NCBI GenBank assembly: GCA_031292455.1
Contig: JARLHC010000120.1
Location: 1-64,000, forward strand
Source of the DNA: Ignavibacteriaceae bacterium
GTDB lineage: Bacteria; Bacteroidota; Ignavibacteria; Ignavibacteriales; Ignavibacteriaceae
Direction: 5' to 3'
Length of the DNA: 64,000 nt
Shown here: piece after piece, positions 17,904 to 27,500 of the stretch
How positions within the stretch are numbered: the first letter of the stretch is position 1
Layout: each line of letters begins with the position of its first letter
Program-made: the position numbers and the translations under genes
The notes under the pieces: model-generated
Told to the model about the DNA's origin: nothing
The model's database searches: none
What the model saw: only the letters and a program-made list of their open reading frames with translations

Positions 17904-17936
17904 AAAAGTGTCTGCGAATCAGCAGAAAGCACTTTT
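17904..17936. terminator. Second hairpin downstream of clpB
   Basis: AAAAGTG-T-CTGC pairs with GCAG-AAAG-CACTTTT around GAATCA. With A-runs on the left and T-runs on the right it could act in both directions. It lies between the clpB terminator and the HD-domain gene. Confidence 0.5.
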
Positions 17937-18065
17937 AAAGCAATGAGAGGTGGGACACGGGCATTTGATAAAAAGAAACTTATAGAATATTTTTATCCCC
18001 TGAAGAAAAACAAATGCAGATGAAGTATGATTTTATTAATAAAATGTTAATCAGATAGATCTAAT

Positions 18066-18665
18066 ATGGATAATATAGTTAAAACTGCCTCAGAATATGT
18101 AACCGATCTTTTTAATAAAAACCTTCCTTCCGTATATACATATCACAATCTCAGGCATACGCAAGAAGTATTTGATGCAGCTACTGAATTAGGCGAAGGT
18201 TCAAGCGTGTCTTCAGAAGAATTAGAAATAATACAGATTGCCGCATGGTTTCATGACACTGGTTTTACGAAAGATTACCAGGATCATGAAAATAAGAGTG
18301 TTGAGATTGTTAAAGAGTTTTTAGAAAGTGCTTATTATAATGGCAATAAAATCCGTAGGATAACTGACATAATAAAAGTAACCAAAAAGGGAAATGTACC
18401 CGAAAGTCTATCCGGAAAGATCATAAGGGATTCCGACATTATTCATATCAGTAAAGAAGATTTTTACCCCAGATCGCTTTCATTAAAAGCCGAATGGGAA
18501 TACATCGACGGCAAAAAATTTACCGAATCCGAGTGGATGCAATCCAGCCTTGAATTTATAAAGAGAACGTTATTTTATACAGACTATGCTAGATTAAAAT
18601 ATGAGAAAGGGCGGGAGAAGAATATACTCCGTCTGACTGAGCTTGTTAAATTAACACAGAGTTAA
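18066..18665 (+). CDS. HD-domain phosphohydrolase
   Basis: A 199-residue protein with the metal-binding residues of the HD superfamily: H in HNLRHTQEV (near 23-27), the HD pair in AAWFHDTGFTKDYQDHE (near 64-65), and a later Asp in RDSDIIHISKEDF. Small HD proteins of this kind hydrolyse nucleotides or cyclic (di)nucleotides; the substrate cannot be told here. The stop codon overlaps that of the convergent hybrid regulator gene (shared TTAA at 18662-18665). Confidence 0.8.
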   Translation: MDNIVKTASEYVTDLFNKNLPSVYTYHNLRHTQEVFDAATELGEGSSVSSEELEIIQIAAWFHDTGFTKDYQDHENKSVEIVKEFLESAYYNGNKIRRITDIIKVTKKGNVPESLSGKIIRDSDIIHISKEDFYPRSLSLKAEWEYIDGKKFTESEWMQSSLEFIKRTLFYTDYARLKYEKGREKNILRLTELVKLTQS

Positions 18666-21600
18666 TTTACCGGTTCAGTAGGAAGCTTTCCGAATTCAGC
18701 CCGGTAGCATTTAGAAAAATAAGATAAGTTATCAAATCCGACAGCATATGCTGTTTCAGACGCTGATTTTCCTTCTTCTTTGATTAACTTTTCAGCTTTA
18801 TATAACCGGTATTTAAGAATAAATTCATTCGGGGATTTATTAAATAGGGCGGACATTTTTCTTCTTAATTGAGAATGGTTCATTTCTAAATAACTGCAGA
18901 GCTGTTCTATCTTAAAATCAGGAGATGTATAATTACTTCCTACTATCTGAACAAGTTTATTTACGAAATCGCTGTCGATCCTGCCCAGTTTAATATCGGA
19001 AGTAAAGGCAAATTTAAAACCTGTAATAGTTTCCTTACTAAGTATTTCCCTGTTTTTCCTTCTTAAAGAAATTAAGCTTTTAATTTTGATCAAGAGTTCT
19101 ACTTTATTAAATGGTTTAGTTAAATAATCGTCAGCGCCGGTTTCCTTTCCGAGTAAATTTTTATCAACTGAATTTTTTGGAGTAAGAAGGATTATTGGAA
19201 TATGACTTGTTTTGAAATCATTCTTTACTAAAGCACAAAATCCTGATCCGTCAATGTCAGAATTCTTAATATCATAAACAATAACATCAGGGATAAACTC
19301 TTTAGCTTTTTCCAATCCTTCGGTTCCGTTTGGAGATTCATAAATAGCATAATTCTCTTCAAGCTGGGAAGCAATTAATCTGCGCATTTCAGAATTCTCT
19401 TCTATCAACAGGACAATCTGTTTTTCGTTATGGTCCAGAAAGGCACTACTGATTTCATTTTCCATGCTAAGAGGGCGAAAGGACAAATTTATTAAATCGG
19501 GTTCGGTTATTTCAGATAAATGATAGATTTTATCATCAGTGTTTAACCAAAAAGTAAAAGTTGTACCCATTCCGGGAGTACTTGATACCTGAACATCTCC
19601 TTTATGGAGTTCCACTAATTTTTTAGTAATTGTAAGTCCCGTGCCAGTTCCGCCAGATTCCTTACCGGAAGGAGCAGAAGTTGTATAGAACCGGTCAAAA
19701 ATGAGGTGGAGTTTTTCAGGTGGTATTCCAATCCCATTGTCTTTAACCCTGATATAAAGCCGATTTGATTTTAATTCCAAAGCAATTAATACAGTACCCC
19801 CTGCCTGAGTAAATTTAATGGCGTTGGACAAAAGGTTAAAAATAATCTTCTCAATTTTATCAGGATCAAAGCAGATATTTATATGATCCATTGGCGAATG
19901 GAGCGAGAGCTTAATATTCTTTAATTTAGCGGATATTTCAAAATTCATTATTAAGCTTCTAATGAAGGGGACGAAATCATTCCTGGAGACCTGGAGTTTC
20001 ATATTACCTGCTTCCAGCTGGGACATATCGAGGAACTGATTTATTTGTTGGAGCAATTGCCTAGCATTATTTTCAACAAGATCGATAGTTTGTTTATCAT
20101 CCGGATCAGTTATTTTATCTTTTAACTTACCGAGCAGTTCAGAAATCTGAATAAGAGGAGTTTTTAATTCATGTGAAAGATTTGCGAAGAAAACAGATTT
20201 TCCTTTATCTGCTTCAAGTAAGATTTCCGCTTCCATTTTTTTCAATTTCAGATCATTCCTGATCTTTAATTTCTTAAATTCATATTTTCTTACTGCCAGA
20301 TAAATCAAACAGATCAGGATAAGAATCAAAGAAAAGAACCACCAGGATCTGTACCAAGGAGGAAGGATATTCAGTTTAATTACCAGGCCGGACTCATTCC
20401 AGAGCCCGTCATTATTAGCGGCTTTAATTCTCAGAGTGTAAGAGCCCGGATCCAGATTAGTATAAGAAATTTCCCGGTTTGAATTTATATAATGCCACTC
20501 ATTATTAAATCCATCCAATTGGTATGCATATTGATTTTGCTGGGGGTTAATATAATTGAGCGCTGCTATTTTGAAAGAGATTTCATTCTGCTTATAGGGG
20601 ATATCAATTTCAGAGGCGTATGCTGTTTCATAATTTAAATTGACTTCTTTATCAAAGATTTTAAAAGAAGTTAATACAACAGGAGGGAGATATTTATTAC
20701 TATAAATATCAGACGGATAGAAAGAGAAAATTCCGTTACTGGTTCCAAAGAAAAACTCGCCTGATTGAGAAACCCATGAAGAATTAGGTAAAAACTGATT
20801 TGAGGGGATACCGTCGTTTGTTGTATAATGAATTATATTTCCAAATTGCCTGTTAAATTTAACAAGTCCCTTATCCGTTCCTAACCAAAGGAAACCATTT
20901 GAATCTTCAAGGATGGAGAGGATATTATTGGTCGGAAGTCCATTTTCTTTTTTATAGGAGACAAATTGATTTGTTTCAGTATTAAAATACTTTAGTCCCC
21001 CCTCTCTAGATCCGAGCCACAAATGTCCTTCCCAATCCTGAAATAATGTTGAGAATTGGTTTTCGATATTATAGGGGTCAATATCGCGGAATAATTTCAA
21101 TATATTTTTCTTCGGATCATATTTATATAATCCGTTGGAAGAACTTATCCAGATATTTTCATTTTCACACAAAATGCAGCTGATATTAAAATTATAGTTT
21201 AAAGAAAACGTATCGGATTTAAGATCCACAATCAAAGTTTCATTCTTTTGATGGTCATACCTGATCAAATGATTGTTAATGCCAAGCCAGATGAAGCCCG
21301 ATATGTCCTGGGCAATTGCATTAACCGGTTGATCCTTGATTATATAGCTGCTGAAGGAAACCTTTTCGAAAGCCACATTATTCAGTCTTTGAATAAAAAG
21401 GCCATCAGTTGTACCCACCCATAAGTTTCCAAAGTTATCCTTAAGAACCGAGTTGATTATGCCTCCTTTAACGGGGAGATCGGTAAATGTTTTAGTTCCC
21501 GGATTAAATGAGAGAGTATTCGGGTTTCCGGGATTATGGCTAATGATATTGAAAGGTTTATGATAAGGATGAAGTATAAAGAGTCCATTATTGAGTGAAG

Positions 21601-22546
21601 AGAACCAAATTGATCCCGCATTATCGGCAAAAATATTTTTATAAACAGCAGATGCATTACTGTTAACATTAGTTTTGGTCCCATTTTTAATGTCATATAG
21701 GAAAATTCCGTTTGCAGTATTAGTACACCAAAGTTTCCCATCTTTTGTTATAATCAAGTCATATACGGGATCGGGCAGAAGTTTCTGGAATTGCTTATTT
21801 AATTTATTAAACTGATAAAGGCCTTCATCGGCACCTATTAAAAGATTAGATTCATTCTCTTTAATTAATGATTTTAAATGAAATTCTCCCTTCTGACCCA
21901 AAGTATAGTTTGAAAAGGAATTATTTTGCGGATTGAATTCAGTCAGTCCATCGAGCGTACCGATCCATAGAACGGCATTATCCTTAATTATTTTTGATAC
22001 TGAAGCGTGAGTCAGGCCAGGAATTGAAGCCAGATAATCAGTTGAGTTATTATCAGAGTAACTGAGTTTGGAAAACCCGGTTTGAGTGCCCACGAAAAGA
22101 GTTCCACGGTCTTCAAACAGAGCAGTAATAACTATATTATGAAAAGAATTTGTATCATTAGGAAGATATTTAACGGAAGAAAATTTATTAAGAAAGCGGT
22201 TGAATTTATTTAATCCTCCATTCTGTGTGCCAATCCAGAAATTACCGGCAGAATCTTCAAGAATTGATGTTATGATATCGTCAGATAAGGAATTTATGTC
22301 ACCTTTTTTATGGCGATAGATTTTGAAATTATAAGCATCGTATCTTACAAGCCCCTTGTTTGTCCCGATCCAAATAAAGCCTTTTTTATCCTGATACAGG
22401 CAATTGACAGAATTAGAAGGAAGCCCCTGATCAACAGTTAAATTACCGAGGTGAACGGGGTTATATTGTGCAGAAGACTCTGAAAATGAGAGGAAAATAA
22501 TTATTACAGCTATTAAGCAATGAGTAAATATTTTAAGTTGCGACAT
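18662..22546 (-). CDS. Hybrid two-component system regulator (sensor kinase, receiver and AraC-type DNA-binding domain in one protein)
   Basis: About 1,294 residues from the chosen ATG at 22546, which opens a signal peptide (MSQLKIFTHCLIAVIIIFLS..SSAQ); the longer frame from 22645 adds 33 residues with no function apparent. Order: about 14 periplasmic beta-propeller repeats of the GFIWIGTNKGLVRYD type, a Y_Y_Y domain, one membrane helix (WWFFSLILILICLIYLAV), HisKA (His in NLSHELKTP, near 790), HATPase (GGTGTGLTITKKLVELH), an intact receiver domain (Asp in VYDIKNSD, Lys in LTKPF) and a C-terminal AraC helix-turn-helix. In Bacteroidetes such proteins sense glycans and control nearby sus-like genes, but none is adjacent here. 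Confidence 0.93.
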   Translation of the reverse strand: MSQLKIFTHCLIAVIIIFLSFSESSAQYNPVHLGNLTVDQGLPSNSVNCLYQDKKGFIWIGTNKGLVRYDAYNFKIYRHKKGDINSLSDDIITSILEDSAGNFWIGTQNGGLNKFNRFLNKFSSVKYLPNDTNSFHNIVITALFEDRGTLFVGTQTGFSKLSYSDNNSTDYLASIPGLTHASVSKIIKDNAVLWIGTLDGLTEFNPQNNSFSNYTLGQKGEFHLKSLIKENESNLLIGADEGLYQFNKLNKQFQKLLPDPVYDLIITKDGKLWCTNTANGIFLYDIKNGTKTNVNSNASAVYKNIFADNAGSIWFSSLNNGLFILHPYHKPFNIISHNPGNPNTLSFNPGTKTFTDLPVKGGIINSVLKDNFGNLWVGTTDGLFIQRLNNVAFEKVSFSSYIIKDQPVNAIAQDISGFIWLGINNHLIRYDHQKNETLIVDLKSDTFSLNYNFNISCILCENENIWISSSNGLYKYDPKKNILKLFRDIDPYNIENQFSTLFQDWEGHLWLGSREGGLKYFNTETNQFVSYKKENGLPTNNILSILEDSNGFLWLGTDKGLVKFNRQFGNIIHYTTNDGIPSNQFLPNSSWVSQSGEFFFGTSNGIFSFYPSDIYSNKYLPPVVLTSFKIFDKEVNLNYETAYASEIDIPYKQNEISFKIAALNYINPQQNQYAYQLDGFNNEWHYINSNREISYTNLDPGSYTLRIKAANNDGLWNESGLVIKLNILPPWYRSWWFFSLILILICLIYLAVRKYEFKKLKIRNDLKLKKMEAEILLEADKGKSVFFANLSHELKTPLIQISELLGKLKDKITDPDDKQTIDLVENNARQLLQQINQFLDMSQLEAGNMKLQVSRNDFVPFIRSLIMNFEISAKLKNIKLSLHSPMDHINICFDPDKIEKIIFNLLSNAIKFTQAGGTVLIALELKSNRLYIRVKDNGIGIPPEKLHLIFDRFYTTSAPSGKESGGTGTGLTITKKLVELHKGDVQVSSTPGMGTTFTFWLNTDDKIYHLSEITEPDLINLSFRPLSMENEISSAFLDHNEKQIVLLIEENSEMRRLIASQLEENYAIYESPNGTEGLEKAKEFIPDVIVYDIKNSDIDGSGFCALVKNDFKTSHIPIILLTPKNSVDKNLLGKETGADDYLTKPFNKVELLIKIKSLISLRRKNREILSKETITGFKFAFTSDIKLGRIDSDFVNKLVQIVGSNYTSPDFKIEQLCSYLEMNHSQLRRKMSALFNKSPNEFILKYRLYKAEKLIKEEGKSASETAYAVGFDNLSYFSKCYRAEFGKLPTEPVN

Positions 22547-22708
22547 GGGACTACTATTGAAATAATTAGTTTTAAAGATATGGTATTCTATTAAAAAAAA
22601 GAACTCTACATTAAGTTCACTTTGCAAAATTGGTCTAACAGGCATATCTTAAGCGGAAGAATTTCAAAAGATTTTTCAATTCCTTATTAAAGAGAAACAA
22701 CTACAAAC

Positions 22709-24487
22709 ATGTCCAGCAAATATCAAATTTTTTATCTAATCGGGTTAATCTTTATTATATCATCGTGCAAGCAGGATAATAAGATTACACTAACAAATGG
22801 GACTAAATATAATATTCCATCAATTGATTATAGTGCAGATTTACAGATGAGATTTAATAAGCAAGACACATCGTATTCAATTAGCCCTTCTGATATTGAA
22901 TATTTTGATACTCTTAAATATTTTTATAAGGAACGCAAGTTTGAACCGATATTTATTAAAGGTTCTGATAATACATCTCTTGATTCCATCTTAAATTTAT
23001 TAGCAAATTCGGGAGAACATGGAATTCAACCCCAAAGGTATCATGTTGAACAGATAAAAAGCGATATAGCAAAAATATCCGCCAATAATGGCGAGCAAAA
23101 AAAATATATGGCTAACAGTGAGCTATTGTTAGCAGATGCAGTTTTGAAATACGCATATAATTTACGTTATGGTGTAGTTAATCCTTATAAATTATTTCCG
23201 GAGAGTTATGTAATTCCGGCAGTTGATTCAGCCAAAAGAGATATTTTTAAACCGTTTTACCAGGAAAACGTTTTTGATTATCTGAGAGGGTTACAACCAA
23301 AAAATCCCCAGTACAAAAAATTGCAGGGAGCATTAAAGCATTTCAGCAGTTTACCTATTGCCGGATGGGAACAGATAGAAAGTCCTTCACAAATTGATCT
23401 AATAACAAGAAGGCTGGCGGTGCTTGGTTTTATTGATACAACAAAAATTAATATAGATGAGTTGAGCAGGAAAGATTCCGTATTTATTAAAGCAGTTGCC
23501 GATTTTCAAAAAGCGAACGGTTTAACCGGAGATGGGACAATTGGCAAACCAACTTTAGAGAAGCTAAATGTAACTCCTGACGAATATATACAGAAGATTG
23601 AATTAAGTATGGAAAGATTAAGATGGAGTAATTATTCAGACAGTACGCGTTATATATTGGTAAACATTCCGGAATTTTATCTGCATGTGATTGATAATGG
23701 AAGGGATAGATTAGATATAAAAGTATGCACCGGAAAAAAAAGGCCGGCTAATTATTCAGAGCGGATTAAGAACTACCTGAAGAATAAACGGAGCAGGCCA
23801 GATGACTGGCAAACTCCTCAATTAGGTGGAGAAATATCGCATTTAGTTTTGAATCCAACCTGGACAGTTCCGCCAAGTATAGTTAAGGAAGAAATCCTGC
23901 GTGAGACAGCGAAAGATTCCAATTATCTGGCGAAGAGAAACTTTAAAGTATTCAGGAATGGCAAGCGTGTTGATCTAACAAAAGTAGACCTTAAAAAGTA
24001 TTCGCCAAACAAAATTCCCTTTTCATTTGTACAGGACCCGGGTGCAGGAAATGCATTGGGAAAAATCAAATTTATGTTTCTGAACAAGTTTGGAGTTTAT
24101 CTGCACGATACTCCTACAAGGGGTCCTTTTTCAAGATCTTACAGAGCAGTAAGTCATGGTTGCATCAGGGTTGAGAAGCCATTTCAGCTTGCAGAATTTC
24201 TTTTAGCCAACAATTCGAATTGGACACTTGATGATATAAAAATTGAGACCGGGAATGCAGTTGCCGATAAAACTAAAGTTGCGGAATACAAGCTGAGGCG
24301 AGGAGAATTAAGAAAAAATTCAAGCTATGGCAAGACAACAGTAGTAAAATTTGACCATGATATTCCTGTAATTATAGATTATTATACTGCCTGGGTAGAT
24401 GAAAATGGGATTGTAAACTTCAGAAACGATGTTTACGATAAAGATAAAATATTGGCCAAGTATCTTTTTGAACAGGAGGCAAAGTAG
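22709..24487 (+). CDS. L,D-transpeptidase lipoprotein (YcbB/LdtD-like)
   Basis: A 592-residue protein with a lipobox (FIISSC, Cys20). It has an N-terminal helical domain, a peptidoglycan-binding module (LTGDGTIGKPTLEKLN, about 270-290) and a YkuD catalytic domain ending in SHGCIRVEKP with catalytic Cys485. The large split domain layout resembles YcbB, which makes 3-3 cross-links between meso-diaminopimelate residues. It is divergent from the hybrid regulator gene (162 bp between the chosen starts), so that regulator may control it; this is inference from position only. Confidence 0.9.
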   Translation: MSSKYQIFYLIGLIFIISSCKQDNKITLTNGTKYNIPSIDYSADLQMRFNKQDTSYSISPSDIEYFDTLKYFYKERKFEPIFIKGSDNTSLDSILNLLANSGEHGIQPQRYHVEQIKSDIAKISANNGEQKKYMANSELLLADAVLKYAYNLRYGVVNPYKLFPESYVIPAVDSAKRDIFKPFYQENVFDYLRGLQPKNPQYKKLQGALKHFSSLPIAGWEQIESPSQIDLITRRLAVLGFIDTTKINIDELSRKDSVFIKAVADFQKANGLTGDGTIGKPTLEKLNVTPDEYIQKIELSMERLRWSNYSDSTRYILVNIPEFYLHVIDNGRDRLDIKVCTGKKRPANYSERIKNYLKNKRSRPDDWQTPQLGGEISHLVLNPTWTVPPSIVKEEILRETAKDSNYLAKRNFKVFRNGKRVDLTKVDLKKYSPNKIPFSFVQDPGAGNALGKIKFMFLNKFGVYLHDTPTRGPFSRSYRAVSHGCIRVEKPFQLAEFLLANNSNWTLDDIKIETGNAVADKTKVAEYKLRRGELRKNSSYGKTTVVKFDHDIPVIIDYYTAWVDENGIVNFRNDVYDKDKILAKYLFEQEAK

Positions 24488-24660
24488 CCGGGGAGCAATA
24501 TTATGCCGTAAGTCACCCCCCTCTCCATATATATAATCTATCTATATATATAGGTATTGGGAGAGGTAAAAAGTGTCTTTAGTAGAAATTAAGTATTGTT
24601 CCTTAGGAAGTTTGCAAATTAAGGCCAGAAATAGGGATTATTGGTATGAGGGGAGTAATA
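24488..24660. repeat. Intergenic inverted repeats
   Basis: The gap holds an imperfect hairpin CCTCTCC-(A/T-rich)-GGGAGAGG (24519-24566) with alternating TATA tracts in the arms. Two similar blocks, GGGGAGCAATATTATGCC (24490-24507) and GGGGAGTAATATTACC (24650-24665), flank it. The second block covers the stop codon of the epimerase gene. Probably an end structure for both convergent genes. Confidence 0.45.
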
Positions 24661-25647
24661 TTACCTAAAACCTTTTTGAAACCAGCCGATTATCTCATCA
24701 ATTTTCCAATTTATACTGTTATCTATTAACTGGCGAAATTTATCACCCAAGTACCATTCTGTAATTTCACGGACTCCCTGGCTGAAAGGGATAGCTGCGG
24801 TAAATTCCGGAACCAGTTTTTTGATCTTGGAATTGTCAAATATCATGCAATGTGATTTATCGCCCAAGAGTCCATCTCCCCACTCGGAGTCAAAATGTTT
24901 AATAAAATCGGATGGAATGTGTATAATGTTGGGATCAACTCCGAGAGATTTTGCCATAGTAATGCAAATCTGGTTCCAGGTGAGGACTTCATCTGAAGTA
25001 ATATGGTAAGCCTCCCCGATCGCTTCTTTTTTTCCAAGCAAGCCAATAAATCCTTTGGCAAAGTCCTTATGATGAGTTAGAGTCCATAATGATGTACCAT
25101 CGCCGTGGATAATAATTTTTTTCCCTTTTAGCATTCGGTCAATAGTGGTATAACCACCGAACAGAGGGATTTTAGTTTTATCATATGTATGTGAGGGGCG
25201 TACAATAGTAACCGGGAAACCGGTCTGCCTATAGAGTCCCATAGCAGTTTCTTCACATTTTATCTTGGCCTGGGCGTAAGCCCAGTAAGGATTATTAATC
25301 GGTGTATCCTCAGTAACGGGTTTCCATGAAGAAGGTTTTTGATAAACGGAAGCAGAGCTTATTAAAATATACTGTCCGATTTTTCCCTGAAACAAATCAA
25401 AATCAGCAAGGACGCGATCGTATGAGAATCCAATCCATTCAACCACCACATCAAAGTAATGATTCTCAAGGAGAGATCTTACATGATCAAAGTTCCATAT
25501 ATCCCCTTTCATCAATTTAAGATTCACTGACTGAGGGAGTTTAGCATTTCCGCGATTAAGTAAATAAAGGTCATATCCTTTTTGGCTGCAAAGTTCCGAA
25601 CAGGCGCTGCTTATAACACCGGTTCCGCCAATGAATAATACTTTCAT
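24661..25647 (-). CDS. NAD-dependent epimerase/dehydratase-like protein (extended SDR)
   Basis: A 328-residue Rossmann protein opening with the nucleotide-binding motif FIGGTGVISSACSELC, a slightly altered GxxGxxS form. Further SDR marks are the ILISSASVYQKP strand and YAQAKIKCEE, where the usual YxxxK catalytic pair is kept as Y-A-Q-A-K. It resembles the CSP41/isoflavone-reductase-like branch of NAD(P)-binding proteins, so a nucleotide-sugar epimerase role is possible but not shown. No sugar gene is adjacent. Confidence 0.75.
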   Translation of the reverse strand: MKVLFIGGTGVISSACSELCSQKGYDLYLLNRGNAKLPQSVNLKLMKGDIWNFDHVRSLLENHYFDVVVEWIGFSYDRVLADFDLFQGKIGQYILISSASVYQKPSSWKPVTEDTPINNPYWAYAQAKIKCEETAMGLYRQTGFPVTIVRPSHTYDKTKIPLFGGYTTIDRMLKGKKIIIHGDGTSLWTLTHHKDFAKGFIGLLGKKEAIGEAYHITSDEVLTWNQICITMAKSLGVDPNIIHIPSDFIKHFDSEWGDGLLGDKSHCMIFDNSKIKKLVPEFTAAIPFSQGVREITEWYLGDKFRQLIDNSINWKIDEIIGWFQKGFR

Positions 25648-25741
25648 AATAACACCGGCATCGTATAGTTATAAATTCAATTCACAATATTAAAGATAAT
25701 TGAACAAATGAAATAAAATAAAATGAAATTATGGGATTAAA

Positions 25742-26197
25742 CTATTTCCATTTATTTGCGGGGTTGACTTTATCTATTTTTTTGAGGGTACCGTGGTCAT
25801 CATAATAGAGATCCATTTTATTTTTTCCTTTTGTAATTTCAGTTTCGTAAGTAACCATTCCACTCTTCTCAATTTTAGTAGCTTCGGTAATTTTATATTT
25901 GGGATAATCTTTAGCAACCGATTCTCTTATTTCCACCGGGAGATTAGATATTTGAGTTTCAGTTTCGGTTTCAACGATTTTACCATCTTCATCAAGATTT
26001 ACAGACATTTTCTTTTTTCCGAATGTAAAACTTGCCTCGTAAAGGGAATTTTCGATGGTCCAGTTGACATTTATAGCCTTTGAATAAACTGACTTAAATT
26101 TATATTTAACCTTTTGTGGAATATTTTTAGAGTCAATTGATTGTGCATGAGTGATGCTGAAAAGAAGAGTGAATAATAAAATACTGATGATTTTCAT
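25742..26197 (-). CDS. Secreted PepSY-like protein
   Basis: About 151 residues from ATG at 26197, which opens a clean signal peptide (MKIISILLFTLLFSITHAQ); the longer frame adds 12 residues before it and is unlikely. The rest holds two tandem PepSY-like modules with the family pattern PxxVKxxFKSxYxxAxxVxW, then a strand pair ending in DLYYDDHGTLKKI. Such proteins in Bacteroidetes often lie beside OmpR-type two-component genes, and here it follows the kinase gene after 43 bp. A periplasmic regulator or sensor accessory role is plausible inference. Confidence 0.7.
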   Translation of the reverse strand: MKIISILLFTLLFSITHAQSIDSKNIPQKVKYKFKSVYSKAINVNWTIENSLYEASFTFGKKKMSVNLDEDGKIVETETETQISNLPVEIRESVAKDYPKYKITEATKIEKSGMVTYETEITKGKNKMDLYYDDHGTLKKIDKVNPANKWK

Positions 26198-26240
26198 AAT
26201 GCTTCCGTTTAAATGTTTTAATTGATGATGCAAAATTCAG

Positions 26241-27500
26241 TTAGAAAGTAATTTTTATTTCGTGAATAGGATGTTGATAAATATAATTAACATTGAATTT
26301 ATTATTATCACAAATTTGTTTTACTATGGAGAGTCCCAGACCTATTGATTCATGTGAATTGCTTTCCTTGACAAACCGGCCGAATAATTTTTCCGGACGT
26401 ATTTTTAAATCATTTCCGGTATTTTTTATAGAAAGAGAATCTTGAGTAAGGTTTATGTTTATTTCCCCGCCGTAAATATTATGCTTAATCGAATTATTGA
26501 GAAGGTTAGAAAGCAAAATATCCGCCAAAGATGAATTCATGTTAACGAAGACTATTTTATTAATAGTTTTAGTTAATTTAATATTTTTCATTGTAATCAA
26601 CTCATTGAGTTTTTCCAATTTAGTCTCTAAAAGCCGGCCTAAATCGATCTTTTCTGACTCCTGATACTGGAGGTTTTCAATTTTCATTAATTGCAGGAGT
26701 GCCTGGTTTAGTTTAGAAAGCCTGGTAGCTGTTTCATTAATGCTCATAATTTCTTTGAGTGTTTTTAAATCGAGATCTTCCCTTTGCAGCAGCATTTCCG
26801 ATTTAGTTTTAATAACAGCCAGCGGTGTCTGAATTTCATGAGAAGCATTTTCAGTAAACTGTTTAAGATTGATAAAGTCATTCTGGACTTTTGCGACCAA
26901 TCTTTCAATAACATCATTTAGTTTACTGAATTCAGAGATATTGCTAGCGGGAAATCCGCCAATAATTTCACCAGCAGGCCGGTAGTCTTTAATCTTGTCC
27001 AATACGGAGTAAAAAGGTTTCCAGATTCTTTTAGAGATATAATAATTAAGGAGGGCCCCTCCTCCTAATAACAAAGAAAAAATTATTGATACAGCCATAG
27101 CTATTCCATCTACAAGACTATCCGAATCAGTGACTGACCGAAGTATATTTATATGATAAGGGGTATTATTGATATCAGTTATGAAAGAAAGGCGTCGGAA
27201 TTGTTCACCTTCCTTTTCGCCAGGATTGAAAATGAGAGTATCGCTAATTCCAAGAGGAATGCCGGATTTATCATTTATTCTATTTATACTTACCTCACCT
27301 CCCGCAGCTAATTCCTTAATATATTTTTCACCACCGGAGTTTAATTGTTTAATAATTGTGTCCTTTCTGAACAGAAGCGCCTCATCTATTTCTTCATATA
27401 TCTCATTTTGTATAATATAGAAGAAAGCAAACCCCCCGATAATAAAAATTATAAGAGCAAATAAAGTATAGTACAGGTTTGTTTTGGTAAGTAATTTCAT
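26241..27500 (-). CDS. Two-component sensor histidine kinase
   Basis: A 419-residue kinase. Two membrane segments (about 10-30 and 131-155) enclose a periplasmic sensing loop of about 100 residues. Then come HisKA with His221 in FTENASHEIQTPL, an N-box (LLSNLLNNSIKHN) and the G box IGLGLSIVKQ; the ATP-binding domain is short at its end. It overlaps the response regulator gene by 4 bp (ATGA). The pair is divergent from a TolC/MFP/RND operon, so control of that pump is likely by analogy with CusRS-type systems. Confidence 0.93.
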   Translation of the reverse strand: MKLLTKTNLYYTLFALIIFIIGGFAFFYIIQNEIYEEIDEALLFRKDTIIKQLNSGGEKYIKELAAGGEVSINRINDKSGIPLGISDTLIFNPGEKEGEQFRRLSFITDINNTPYHINILRSVTDSDSLVDGIAMAVSIIFSLLLGGGALLNYYISKRIWKPFYSVLDKIKDYRPAGEIIGGFPASNISEFSKLNDVIERLVAKVQNDFINLKQFTENASHEIQTPLAVIKTKSEMLLQREDLDLKTLKEIMSINETATRLSKLNQALLQLMKIENLQYQESEKIDLGRLLETKLEKLNELITMKNIKLTKTINKIVFVNMNSSLADILLSNLLNNSIKHNIYGGEININLTQDSLSIKNTGNDLKIRPEKLFGRFVKESNSHESIGLGLSIVKQICDNNKFNVNYIYQHPIHEIKITF

